Below, in pieces: positions 21,508-33,730 of a stretch of 64,000 nucleotides of DNA. This DNA comes from Beaufortia kweichowensis (Eukaryota > Chordata > Actinopteri > Cypriniformes > Gastromyzontidae): the NCBI GenBank assembly GCA_019155185.1, contig CM032795.1, positions 14,983,795 to 15,047,794 of the forward strand, written 5' to 3'. Position numbers and translations under genes: made by a program. Each line of letters begins with the position of its first letter. Positions within the stretch are counted from its first letter, which is position 1. The notes under the pieces were generated by a model. That model was not told where the DNA came from. It saw only the letters and a program-made list of their open reading frames with translations, and searched no databases.

Positions 21508-24500
21508 CTATTCTTCTTCTTTTTCAACATTATGTTTTTTAGGCACCTGGAGTTTACAAGAAAAGATTAGATTAGATTAGATTAGTACCATGGCGGCTGT
21601 TTTCATACACTTTAATATATAATCCTATTACAATTTAAATACATACCTTTGGTGTCTCTGTGTTTTTTTCATTCCTTCGACCTTCTATCCTGACTCTGTG
21701 TGGAGGTCTGTTACGTAGGAAAAAAATTGAAATGTAAAATTTTTCACCCTATATTTTTAGATTGCATAAAAATAGGTTGTAACAGAATACCAGGGTACAC
21801 TGTATTAGCAGCACAAAACCATTACTATAATTATTTAACGTTGTTTAAACCATAGCTCTTAGCATACCCAGAAGTGGCTGCAGGACGGGGCCTGAGGCTC
21901 TCGTTGAGATAGACATTAGGCTCAACAACTTTGTGCTTTTGGTTCCTAGTCGTCACCTGCTGCTCTGCATTAGTGTTCTTTGTGTATCCGTAGGCTGATG
22001 GCTTCCATTGGTCCAAACCTGAGGTACCTCTTTGCCACCCCTGAGCTGTCTGTTGAAGGAGCTCCTCACCTGGGTCAGCTATGAAAATTTTACAGGTAAA
22101 CTTGATTATATACTTATCACTTTATTGTAAAAAAGTGACTTGCTGTACCAGAAAGAAACAAAATGAAGTGCGTTAGAAAAACGATCAGTGATGCAATTGA
22201 GATGTTTATCCATTTTGTAGCCTTACCTTGATGTCTCACCCTCCTCTGCCTCTCTGGAGATCTCCTCTCAGGGGTCTCTTTGTGGTGTAGTTTCCGTGGA
22301 GACAATCCGTCTACTGAATAAGCTGTCTGAGGCCGGAGATCACACTTATCCTGCACGGTAAATGTGATCATAAACATTTATAAAAACTTTCTCTTACAGA
22401 ACAAATTTCCTAACTTTCCTACATAATGATTCAAATATTTTTGTGAATAGCATTACACAACACATGCTGTCATACCTGATGGTGAAAGAGCACATTCTCT
22501 TCCAAGGCAATGCCACAAAATTCACAAGGAATGAGCACATCGCCCTCTACAGGGCTGGAGGAGGAACTGTACGAGAGTGGGGAAACGGAAAGGGGAAGGG
22601 TTGGTGGACTGGGTGTGCGGGGAGGAATGACATGACCTGCGCCTGGACTGATGATGTCTTCATAGTGAAGAGTGGAATCCTGTTTACTGAATGAAGCAAT
22701 AGCAGAGGCGGGGCTGCAGCCAGTCTAGAGAAAATAATAAAGAAAATGTATAATTGTACATGTATAACTTTTTATAGTAGCAAGTAAAGGCAAAAATAAA
22801 CACGCAAACTGTATATAACCATATTGCTTGAAACATATTGTTTCGACCCACACTGCTTGACTACAGACTAAGAATCTGATCAGGGTTGAGCCTGTGGGAG
22901 AAGCTACAGGGCTGAAATTTGAGGAGGTTCCCATGGAGAAACACTATACAACTCAATAGTGAACTAACAAGAAGGAATGGTGTTGGATATTCAACATCAC
23001 TTCTGAAATTACAATAGCCTTCTACACAAAACAGAGCTTGTCAAGTCGCGTTCAACACGGATAACATAAACAACTCAAAAAAGGAAACTAGATGTTTCAT
23101 GTAGACCTGTAGCTGATGCAACTTCACACTTGGTGACTGTATCTACCCACAAGAGGCTTGGCTTAAAATTCAAGAAGTAAAAGTGCATCATGCTAACCGA
23201 TGCTTCAGCACCTACCTGATGTAAGATCAGGTCTTCTTCTGGAAAGAGCTCTTCACAGAACTCACAAGGCAGCATAATGTTTAAGGAAGGGCTATGGCCT
23301 GGGGTTGTATTGGTTTTAGAGGGAGCTGAAGTGCTGTTGTTGTTAGTGCTGGAGGAAAGCTGGGAAGCTAGATTGCTATGGGCTGGTGTCCTTCCCAGCC
23401 GATGGTCCCACACATCAGTCCACACACCCTCATGACCCCCAGGATCCTCCAAGTCACCTTCACTTTGCAGGCTAAGGGCCAGCATGTAGTCCAGACTGGA
23501 AGAGTCATAGTCTGGCAGCTGGCCGAGAGACCACAGCAGGCTGTTGTTATTGTTCCCCGGCTCTGCTTCCTGATCCAGCACTGAGGAAATGAGCAAAGGG
23601 GAAGGTTACTTTTTTCCAGCACAAAAAATGTGCCAGCATCCTGTTCACATGTTGAGTTTTAAAAACTACAATAGCCAAATTGATACATACAATAAGCAAA
23701 GTCATTGTTCCTCGTTTCTGCATTTCTCCGGGTTCCCGCCCACACTGTTCCTCTGGTGCTATTGTGTAGTCTGTCCTCTAAGGGTCGTGGTGGGCCTCTG
23801 CGGTCCGCTGCTCCAGTGTTGTTATTATTGTGGCTCCTCTCCTGGGCCCTTAACAGGTTATGGATGGAGTGAGTCTCAAACCACGCTCCAGGAGACTGGG
23901 GTCCTGCCCTACTGCTGTGCCTCTCCTGAGGTGGGGTCAGGCTACCGCACAGGGCTGGATGGACCTCTCGCTCTCTCAGCATTACGTTACACTTGCAGAC
24001 TGGGCAGGGCTCGGTGCGGGTCCCGCAGTACTCCTCGTGCTCTTTAGCCTGAAAGAAGGCCAGCTCCAGATCGCAGAACTGACATGGGACCAATCGGTGA
24101 CTGCATTCTGACCACTGAGGAGGTCAGATGAGTATGATGGGTGTTAACAGGTTTTAAAATCTACAAGATTCATCAATTACATGAAAACTGTGAATGCTGT
24201 ACAACTGTACCTGATGGGACTCCAGGAACCTCCTCTCTATCTTTAATCCACATTTGCATTGTTCCTGTAAAAGGTTTTACATGTATGAGATGGTATCTAC
24301 TCTGATTAATGTTTATATAGGTTTATTACCACGTACAGTGAGGGCCATTCTGAGGGTCAACTCAACAAAAAGTCCCTGGCTAAAGATTTTAATTTAGCTA
24401 ATACTTATATTGGGGAAAGATATATTTAAACTTAATTTAACATAAGATCTTATAAATAAAGATAACAAAAGACAATTTTATTGAGAATCACAATCTGAAG

Positions 24501-25173
24501 GATATTAAGATATTTTTAATACTTCTTGAGTTACAAGCAGGCAAACTTAAATTGCCACCACTGACATGTAATGCAACAATAGTTGCTGACATTTTTACAG
24601 TAAGTAATTTTCCCCCTGTAATTTTCCTTCAAATTCTAGTGAATTATTTTGGTCCCCTCACAAAATAATGGATCACTAAATATTTATTCCTGGCATCCAT
24701 TTGGCTTTCTTCAAAATTAATTGAATCAATTATCAAACTTTTTGTAGCTAGTAGTACCTCTGCATGTTCCAGCTCTTTGTGCTGTACAAGTTCAGCGTGA
24801 GGAAAAGGCTCCTGGCACACATCACACAGAGCAATGTTCCTTCGACAGTGAATCTCATGTGTAGTAAAGTTGGCTTCTGGAATGTCATGTTTGCTGGAGA
24901 CACACAGATTAGTTAGCTGACATGTTGCAGGATCAAATTTACTGTAAGGATCGAGTCATTAACCATCCCCATTCTGCACCTGAGCAAAACTATTAACTGC
25001 TCCTATATGTGCACTGTGAGTCACAAGTGCACTGCCAGGTTGATGGGAGGGACTGTGAACACACCAAAGCGAAAGCAATATGTTTTTTTACTGAAACGAA
25101 ACTACAAACAGCACGTCTAAAGGCTTTAATCAACTTACCAATTACTGCAGAACTGGGTGTTTTCTTCAGCCAT
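21508..25173 (-). CDS. trafd1: TRAF-type zinc finger domain-containing protein 1 (TRAFD1/FLN29), 565 aa
   Basis: TRAFD1 is an interferon-inducible cytosolic negative-feedback regulator of TLR/RIG-I and TRAF signalling. Minus-strand exons are 25173-25139, 24893-24758, 24264-24211, 24114-23691, 23580-23216, 22724-22476, 22350-22227, 22078-21868, 21707-21647 and 21546-21508; all phases agree and the total is 1698 nt. The N-terminus has Cys/His fingers (FCSNCKHDIP, THEIHCRRNIALCDVCQEPF, CKCGLKIERRF, LVPCQFCDLELAFF, EHEEYCGTRTEPCPVC). The middle holds LDYMLALSLQSEG, somewhat like a ubiquitin-interacting motif. Two late fingers follow, MLPCEFCEELFPEEDLILHQ and IPCEFCGIALEENVLFHHQ, then RQRRVRHQ and an acidic end EKEEE. 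Human TRAFD1 is of similar length (582) with these same motifs. The start is the first ATG, three bases after an acceptor, so a non-coding exon lies upstream (donor after 25370). Confidence 0.95.
21564..21585. repeat. (GATTA)n tandem repeat in last trafd1 intron
   Basis: Four units of a five-base repeat. On the trafd1 (minus) strand it reads CTAAT four times, 17-38 nt before the last 3' splice site. Confidence 0.85.
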
Positions 25174-25370
25174 AGCCTGTATGCGAAAAAAATTAAACCG
25201 ATTATACGTAGTTGCACATAGAATATATTGCTCTCTGGCTACAACTCGATATTAAGTGGCAGTAAATAATAAAACGAAAACAACACCCATAGATAAACAA
25301 ACAGTATATTAACTTTCCGAAAGGCTCCTATTAGGTCGATCATTTTTAGATACCTTACTTTATACTTACC

Positions 25371-25680
25371 TTATTTAGTGAAGCTTTAAAACGACAACTT
25401 ATAGGAGTAAGTTTAGGATAAGGTGTTATTCAACAATGGCAAGAGTATTCTGACTACACAACATCAGAATAAGCACAAGCGGTTTAAAACTGTTAAATAT
25501 CTACATACCGGCTGCGCTGCTAAATATCTCAAACACAGTCCATTGCTGGTTAGCTACAAACTCAGTACAGTACTGGGTCACGATTGTCGACTCTCTAAAT
25601 CTCCACAACAAAAATAATAAACTACTACTCGCCAGAAATTGTAAAGCGTCAACTAGTATCAGCTTTCGTTTCGTGACAGT
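25371..25680 (-). promoter_or_regulatory. trafd1: trafd1 5' non-coding exon/promoter region with ISRE-like site
   Basis: On the minus strand a non-coding exon ends at 25370 with donor GTAAGT, and the matching acceptor is at 25178-25177. At 25663-25672 the minus strand reads GAAACGAAAG, which fits the ISRE core GAAANNGAAA. A second match, GAAACGAAACT, lies on the plus strand at 25093-25103 inside the intron after coding exon 1. TRAFD1 is known to be interferon-induced; function of these sites is inferred. The transcription start is not determined. Confidence 0.5.
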
Positions 25681-26727
25681 ATCAACAAGCTGTGGTTCGT
25701 GAACACAGCAACATTAACAGATGCTGAAAGCAAATAAATTTTTTTCAAAATAAAAGACGAAGACGTTTCACAAAAATACCAAGTTTTATTCGGAGGCATA
25801 GAAAAGAGCTATGAAAAGAGCTGTTTTACATTTTTGTTGACACACCATACACAGTCACATTTTTATTTGTCAACCACCCAAATGCAGACATTTATTTTCC
25901 CTCCTGCAGTGAGAAGAAAGACATTAGTGATGTTTTTATTTTAAGATATTGAATTAATAATTAATATAAAACAAGTAATAAACGAATTAAACAGACATTA
26001 TAACTATTAATAATTATTTATTTTGGAAACGTAATGGTATTACGTTAGTTTATAATTGTTTATAATTAACGTTTATATACGTGTAGCTGTTTTTATTTTG
26101 TCCATGTCATATCTTCAAAATGTCTATATCTATAGTAACCTCACAGTCAATCTGTTTTTATATATATTTTATGTTGAGACTGGCTTCACGAGAGGACTTT
26201 TATTGATTCTCTTTGTAGCTTCAAATATGTTATCATCGCCTCCTAGTGGAAACCAATCATCCACGATCAACTGGGAAAGACGACGCCTACCATTATTCAC
26301 ATTATTTAAGTAACACTGTAAATAACAATAAATTATGATCATTATACTTATTACCACATACATCAAGAACGCTGAATGTATTTGATAAATGTTTCATGTC
26401 ACTGCAGGAGGTTTTATAATGTTCGCTGGACCATAATATGGTAGGACATGTCATTTTAAAATGTACCGATATTTACTGTTATAGATTTATATGGACATAA
26501 AAGAGTCAGTGTAACACGGTACCGTAAAACATTGCAATGAGGGTCATAAATTGTTTTTGTTGTCACGTCTTGATAAATATTACACTTTGGCTGAATTTAG
26601 GTAACTATAGAGAATAAGTTGAAATCCTTCAATATGTCACATCTTATGGAAAATCATTTTTCGGTGAAATGTGTAGAAAGATCCCCGTGTCTTCTCCAGA
26701 GCCTGGTCACATGCGCGCTCGGGCATA
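25681..26727. other. intergenic region between divergent trafd1 and traf2, with traf2 5' flank
   Basis: About 1 kb separates the probable trafd1 first exon from the traf2 ATG. It is mostly AT-rich with no ORF of interest and no CpG-island-like stretch except a short GC patch (CACATGCGCGCTCGGG) just before the traf2 start. The traf2 transcription start could not be placed. Confidence 0.4.
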
Positions 26728-29700
26728 ATGGCTGCACAGGAGCCCTCGTCACCATCTTCATTAGAAGGCAACAAACCTGGCTTCCCGAAGAAAATACTCG
26801 CCAACAAACTGGAGGACAAGCATCTGTGCAATATCTGTCAGAAAATCCTTAGGAGACCGTTTCAGGCGCAGTGCGGACACCGTTTCTGTTCGTATTGTTT
26901 TAATAAAGCAGTGAGGTAAGCGTCATTCAGTCCGGATGGCCCACCTGACACGACACTACAAAAGATGAATGCGACCTGTCAGGCCTTCCGTGCCGTTTTT
27001 ATGGTGTGTTTTATGGGTAAACAAGCAGTAAACGTTGGTTCACACCAGGCAACGTAAATAAACGGGGCCTGGCAGGTTGTGTTCGGCTTGTTGCTCAGCT
27101 GGGCTAGCTGTAATGTACAATGTAGCCGGACAGCTTTACATCTCTATAGATCTGCAGCTATTGTCCAGGCTCTTCTTGCATGTAGTGTCTCATTGTGTTT
27201 GTCAGCGTTATTTCTTACGCATGTATGAAAGCTTTGTATTTTCTGTCTTAGCTCTGGACCACAGAAATGCAGTGCCTGTATCAAAGAGGACATATTTGAA
27301 GAGCCAACATCAATTTTGAAGCAAGGATGTGTAAGTTCTGTGAATTTCTAGACCCTTAAAAACCCATATGGATCGATTTTGATTTACAATGGTATAACTA
27401 CAGAAACAATAGTTTAACTATTTGTAATATACTTGAGTATTTGCTATAACACAAAACTGTGCTAAACTTCTTAAATACTAATGTTTTTAACCTCACCATA
27501 GTAAGCAAATATTGAGATGCTACAGTATTTACTATGATCACTATAGTTAACACTACAGAATAATGTAGTATACATTAACAAAATGTAATTATTACTATAG
27601 TATACTACAGTTTAATATGAAGTATACCACAGTATTTTCCTCAGGGGAATTTTAGGAGGAATTACAGAAAAAGCAGCTTTTTAGTATCCTTTCAGAAATA
27701 AACTATATACCTGTAATATCTGCCAAAACCCACAGCAATTTAAAATGTTGGTATTACAGTAAAACAATATAACTGTAAACAAAGTCTTTTGAATCTTTTT
27801 AGTAACTGTAGGGAAATAGATTTTTAAGTGAGCATGACAATAAAATCAATTTTTTTTTGCAGGTACTTTTATCCAAAAAGAGTAACAGTACATTTAAGCT
27901 AGTTGCCTGGGATTTGACCTGTTACATGATTTTGCACTTCATTTACACATCTATTGATTTATGGGAAATACACTATAATGTAAAGTACAATGTGAAGTAC
28001 TATTTCTTCCAAAATACAGATCTTTAGAATCTTTCTCACATTCAGATCTTTCTCACATTATACACTGTCTGTTTTTATAGGTTACCTAGAGATGCATGAA
28101 AGTTAAAAGAAGATTTCACTTTAACTGTCTACAAATTCTTGCAGGCTTTCCCTGATAATGCTGCCAAGAGAGAGGTTGAAGCTCTTGAAGCTGTTTGCAT
28201 CAATGAAGAATGCAGTTGGACAGGCACCATAAAAGAATATGAGGTAGAACGTCCTCCTTATTCAGCATTCCATGCATTATTCTAACTAACTTTTGAGTCT
28301 TGAAAGCTGATTTGTAAGTTCTCTGGTTGTCATCTTTCAAAAGGCAAACCATGAGGGAAAGTGTGAATTTAGGATCCTACCTTGTCCATTATGCAAAGAG
28401 CTTATGAGAGCCAATGAACTTGAGCGGCACAATGAGAGAGAATGCCCAGAAAGGATTTTGAATTGTAAATACTGCAAGGAGCCTTTTCATTTCAAAAACA
28501 TTAAGGTAAGGCTTTTTTACAGAATTTATTTTCTCTGTCTCTATTTTTTACTGTTTCTGAATGCTGTATCAATTGTCTTTTGTTTTGTATTTACTTCCCA
28601 TTATTCCTTTGTTTTACAAATGTTCGCTGGCTTGGATATTTTTACGTAAGAAGTATGAATGTTGTTTTTTAGGCCCATGATGAGATATGCCCTAAATACC
28701 CAATGATTTGTGAAGGCTGCGCCAAGAAAAAAATTCCTAGAGAGAAAGTGAGTAAATATCATTACATTTGTTTACTTACTGTTATATGTATATAATGTAT
28801 ATTGCACTGCTTATTGTAACAAACTACTATGTAGTTTTTATAGTCAAGACTTGAAATTTGTTTTTATAGACTTTGTTTTCTTTTTCCCACAGTATGTGGA
28901 CCACATTAAACTGTGCACTAAATTCAGAACACCTTGCAGATTTCATGTTGTGGGCTGTGATATGATGGTAAGTAGTGACTTTGTAGATGAACCCCTAATT
29001 TATTTGTGCGTCCTCATATTGACTTTTATTCCACAAATCTCTTGAGCATTTCTGATTACTTACAGGTGGAAAAGGAGAAGATTCACGACCACGAGCAAGC
29101 CTGTTCCTACCAGCACTTGAACCTCCTTCTGCACTTCATCATGGGCATCAAGAGAGACTTGGAGAGTCTGCAGCCTCAGAGTCTGGAGTTGGCCAGCCAC
29201 AAGATCCATGAGCTGCATCAGTCTCTGCGGGAGCTGGAGCTGAAGATGGGCCAGCTGAGTGGAGCGGGGGCTCCCGTGCAGGGGGCCTGCGCTCCGCTAC
29301 CTCCACCACCGGCTCCTACGCTCAGTACGTCTTTCACTCCTCTCCCAACTGCCGTTGGAGCGGCCTTGGAGCTGCAGCTACACAGCGAGAAGACCAAAGT
29401 AGCAGAGCTTAGCCGGCGATGTCAGGAGCTAGAACTGAAGGTAAGCACCTTCGAGAACATCGTCTGTGTCCTCAACCGCGAGATGGAGCGCTCTGCAACC
29501 ACCATGGAGGCCTATAACCGCCAGCACCGTCTTGACCAGGACAAGATTGAGATACTCATCAACAAGGTGAAGGGTTCACCAAAAACAATTTACTTGTCAG
29601 GCGTATAATTTCCTCCAGTGCTGAAAACAATGGATCTTTGTGCAGGTACGGCAGTTGGAGAGGACGGTAGGCCTAAGGGATCTCTCCATCGTGGAGATGG

Positions 29701-30947
29701 ACGCAAAGATGAAGGAGATGTCTGCTGCCACCTATGATGGCGTCTTTGTGTGGAAGATCTCTGATTTCTCAAAGAAGAGGCAGGATGCTGTAGCTGGACG
29801 TGCACCAGCTATGTTCTCGCCTGGTAATTTTATTTCATACAGAAATTCAGACATACAGTAATGTGTTTTATTGAACATTTAACTAGAGTGAGGGGTTTTA
29901 TATGATTTGGTATATTTTGCATCATGATGAGCTTATTCTAAGAGCCTACAGTTTATTTGTGGGGTGATTTTATCTGAAAACGCGGTAACACAGTAATAAA
30001 TCTGCGTAAAAAAAACTGTTAAATGGCATGGCAGTCTGAGAGCAAATGTAGGCAAAACGCATAAAAAATGGTCTCTGATCAGAATGTTCATCGAAAAGTT
30101 GCTAACCTGGAAGAAGTGCAGGTTACAGTCGTGTCATTTTCCTGGCAAACTTTTACAAATCTAGTAATTGTTTCATCCTCACAAGTGGTTATCAACCCTG
30201 CATCATGCAAAAACATAGTTTCTTTTGCAAAAATATGCTAAACAAAAAATGTATTTATTAATTACTTTCAAAGGTTTTGGCGGCATTATGCATTAGTTGA
30301 CAGACTGGACTCTGAACATATAGCATATGGAATCTCTCTCTGATGCACCCTGTTGTGTTTTACAGCGTTTTACACAAGCAAATATGGCTATAAGATGTGT
30401 TTACGCATCTATCTGAATGGGGATGGGACGGGACGTGGTACTCACTTGTCTCTGTTCTTCGTGGTGATGAGGGGACACAGTGATGCCTTGCTCAAGTGGC
30501 CTTTCAATCAGAAGGTCAGTCTGATTGTGCATGTGATCTTTACTTTGTGTGTCTGACCATTTTCCATTCTTACAATCCAAATGCCATCTTTTTTTTCCCA
30601 CTTCATTTACTTGTCATTAAATCATGAATCATTGGTTTCAGTTTTGGCCTTCTTTCACTCCTGTCAACCAAAACCTAATTCAATGCTAATTCAAAAAATT
30701 CAATTCAATCAGGCACTTTTGTCTGTAGGTCACCCTCATGTTGCTGGATCAGAACAACCGAGAGCACATCATTGATGCTTTCCGGCCAGACATCTCCTCT
30801 TCCTCCTTCCAGAGGCCTGTCAGTGACATGAACATTGCCAGCGGCTGCCCGCTCTTCTGCCCTCTCTCCAAACTAGACTCCAAGAACTCTTACATCCGAG
30901 ATGACACCATCTTCATCAAGGCCATTGTTGACCTCACAGGCCTGTAA
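26728..30947 (+). CDS. traf2: TNF receptor-associated factor 2 (TRAF2), 574 aa
   Basis: TRAF2 is the cytosolic adaptor that carries TNF-receptor signals to NF-kB and JNK and recruits cIAPs. Exons are 26728-26915, 27252-27330, 28145-28243, 28344-28505, 28673-28747, 28893-28967, 29066-29566, 29646-29823, 30366-30514 and 30729-30947 (1725 nt, all phases consistent). The RING finger uses C34, C37, C49, H51, C54, C57, C69 and C72 (C3HC4). TRAF-type zinc fingers follow (CSWTGTIKEYE, CPLCKELMRANELERH, CPERILNCKYC, CPKYPMICEGC, KKKIPREK), then a coiled coil containing FENIVCVLNREMERS and HRLDQDKIEILINK. The MATH/TRAF domain runs from about residue 423 (YDGVFVWKISDF) to the end (FIKAIVDLTGL). Human TRAF2 is 501 aa; much of the extra length is a linker with a Pro-rich patch (LPPPPAPTLS) inside exon 29066-29566. 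The a/b fish paralogue is not decided. Confidence 0.97.
27510..27645. repeat. TACTACAGTATAC-type dispersed repeat in traf2 intron 2
   Basis: The segment shares a patterned AT-rich sequence (AGTATACATTA, ATTACTATA, TACTACAGTTTA, CACAGTATTTT) with about 5300-5425 in npdc1. It probably derives from a short palindromic non-autonomous DNA transposon. Exact ends were not resolved. Confidence 0.5.
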
Positions 30948-33730
30948 GATGACGCTGCTGCTCCGCCATTCTCATTTCTCCAGCCTGTAGAGGTTCCCGT
31001 GCAGTACTTCTTTCTTGAGGCCTGGTCCTTCGGTCTGAGCTCTTTGGCGTGCTTGTTGTGAGCCCTGAAGAGACTCCGGTACCCAGTGTGATGTTGCACA
31101 GGGATTGATGCCACTCTGCATTATGTACCAAATCGTTCCCAGAGTCGTGTGCAGTTTTACTGTAATATAGTTGCCCTTTGGGAATGCTCGCTCTCTTGAG
31201 TGAGCCGATAGCTGTCAGCTGTGATTGTAACTACTTGCCTGTGCCGAAAATATGGCACCTTGCCTTTTATAGAGATTGAGAAGACTTTCTTCACGAGATA
31301 GACGCCATTTCATTTCCAAGCGCTTCGCTTGTGTTGCAGTCACTTTTTGGCTACTGTTTCCTTTCTTAGTGTTTGAGCTATTTGTAAGTGAATGTTTTGT
31401 GTGTAGACAGACATGGAATCGCACTGACGAATGACGTTGATATGTTTTTTTTGCTAATGCATTCACATTCTTTCAGGCGTTGACGCAGTGACGGTCTTCA
31501 GACATTCCCTCTTAGCGTTATGTGCCTCAAGTCCTGTTTTCATTAGTTTTTTCTAGTGGTGGACATTGTTTGAATTTCCTAAAGTCCAAAGCGTGGAATT
31601 TGGGTCTTGATATTTGCATATGAGTGAGAAGTTGTGTATGTGAGGGTGTGACCTGTGTTTTGGCCTTCGTTTCCATTTTTGGTGTTCTTTGATGTGTATT
31701 AGTTTGCATGTTGGATCTGTGGAAGATACATTCAAGTTAGCAACAGTCCAGGTTTAAACCTTGGGCCTGATAAGCAAAGGCAGTTTCATTGTAAATCGCT
31801 GTTGAAGAAAACAACCAAACCACGCTTGTAGTAAACCACGCTGTTTTCTTTAATAATGCCTCATTGGTCTTATACAGGACAAAACATGCAGCCTTGAGTC
31901 TTAAGGTAGTGTAAGTAGGACAGATAATCTTGTGTGCTTTGTGATGTGGAAAGGCTGATGTTTAATAGCATTTTGATGTTTTCATGTCTTTTGGGTGTTC
32001 TGTTAATATTGTGCTGCTTTGGGCAAACAGATGCCATTAAAACTATACGACTTGCTTCGGACTGTGCCGAAAGGTAAAACCTAAGCAGGTGTTTGAAAAA
32101 CGTAGTGTCGTCTTTATCTCAGAAAGACCGTAGAGTAAATGTTCTAGAAAATGAGGAATGTGATTGTTGTGTCGTTTTGAGGTAGCCTCAGTCCTTAATA
32201 GATGGATCAATGCATCTTTGCCCATGAGATCATTAAATGAGAAGATTCTGTTATTCGTGACCAGAGAAGGCATTACTAGACGTGTACAATGCATACTTCT
32301 ACATAAGGGCTTTTAGTATACGGTACGTCTTCCATGTGAGCTTTTCGGTCCGATTATTTTCATAAACGGAGTCTGAGACACTTTTTAAAGATGCCTTTAT
32401 GCTAACAAAGCACCTCTAGCCAGCCTATTTTCAAACCAGTTCCCACAGATATCGAAACGTCTCTGTGCACGAGATGTTTCGATGGAGAAAAAAAACATAT
32501 AGTAAATTATTGGTTTACTTCGTAGACCAACATTTTATTTGTATTGCTTTACTTTTTTTATCTGTTGATTGAGATGCAGAATATGACAGTTATAAATGTG
32601 AGTGTGGTATATTGTTTAAGTATAAATAGATAAACTACACAGTGTACACGGTTTTATGACTGGTGTAGCTGTGGATATAACGCATATGAATCATAAATAT
32701 ATACATAAATATATATATATATATATATATTATAGATTTATATTAATAATAAATGTACTATTTCCTGTTGGGATGGTTTCAAAATGTGTTTGGGCTTATT
32801 TTGGGCTTTGGTAAGTTCTCCTCCAGTTTGGCAGAATCCTTTGAGGGAATGAGATACTGAAAGATCTTCCCTCTCTCTCAAGAATCTCTCCGTTACTAAA
32901 TCTCACCGTTGTTGATTTCCCAGCTTGCTTTTTGCCCCAATGAGATTTCAGAGTATTTGTGAATAGTTCTTCAGTGATGTGCCTCTGTAGCATAACTGCT
33001 TCTAAACAAATGTTCATAGCTTTAGCTTACAATGCATGTGGCAAGCGTGTTGTATTGTTAGTCATATTTAAATGATTCTTTTCGATAACATACTTCTGAT
33101 TTTGACATGTTGAGTAGCTGTCACATTATTTAATTGTGGTAGTGCACACATTTTAGCTTGTGCAATTATACAAGTGTCCTTCCTGTGTGAAATCTGCGGT
33201 TTGCGGTCACTCTTGTCTGGGCTTATATTCATACACTAAAAAGGTGAATAGGAAATGCTTGAACTTACGTGGATGAGAGCCCCTTTATTTGTAAAAACTA
33301 ATGCGTTGTTTGACTCTGACTTTAGTTGTATCTTTGGATAAGCATACACTACACTAGAAATGTGATATTTTTTAAGTTTTGCATACAGTTGATATTACAG
33401 CTCACAGAAATAATTTATGGAATCCAGGATTTTTTTCATATTCAGCTAACTGATATTTATATGCTTTTTATTTATGAGGTTGCATTTCATAGAGGTTGCT
33501 TTAATAATCCAAAATTTCTATGTAACTTCGTATGCCTTTCTCATGGGGTGCCAGTGCCACTGATCTTCCTGATTCTGTTCTGCAGAGCTAGAGATGTTAC
33601 TGTGATGGCACTGTGGGTTTCTTCCGTGAATTGTGGTAGTCAATGTGCCAAGGAAGGAACCTTTGTGTGATTCATCTTGTGTTATGGTTTAACCCTCAGT
33701 GAAATCTAAAATAAAGTCTTCAGTTCTCAT
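30948..33730 (+). other. traf2: traf2 3' UTR with AATAAA signal
   Basis: About 2.8 kb from the traf2 stop contains no convincing ORF and ends at AATAAA (33710-33715) followed by a T-rich stretch. An (AT)n microsatellite lies within it at about 32709-32731. Earlier AATAAA hexamers near 32747 could give a shorter form. Assignment rests on position and motif. Confidence 0.55.
32709..32731. repeat. (AT)n microsatellite
   Basis: Run of AT dinucleotides inside the presumed traf2 3' UTR. Confidence 0.85.

Noticed and set aside
23589..24047. 152-aa plus-strand ORF over trafd1
   Set aside because: Shadow frame opposite the trafd1 exons at 24114-23691 and 23580-23216, which carry clear zinc-finger motifs.
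33326..33670. 114-aa plus-strand ORF near the end of the traf2 transcript
   Set aside because: Hydrophobic, biased composition from T-rich sequence inside the presumed 3' UTR; no motif.
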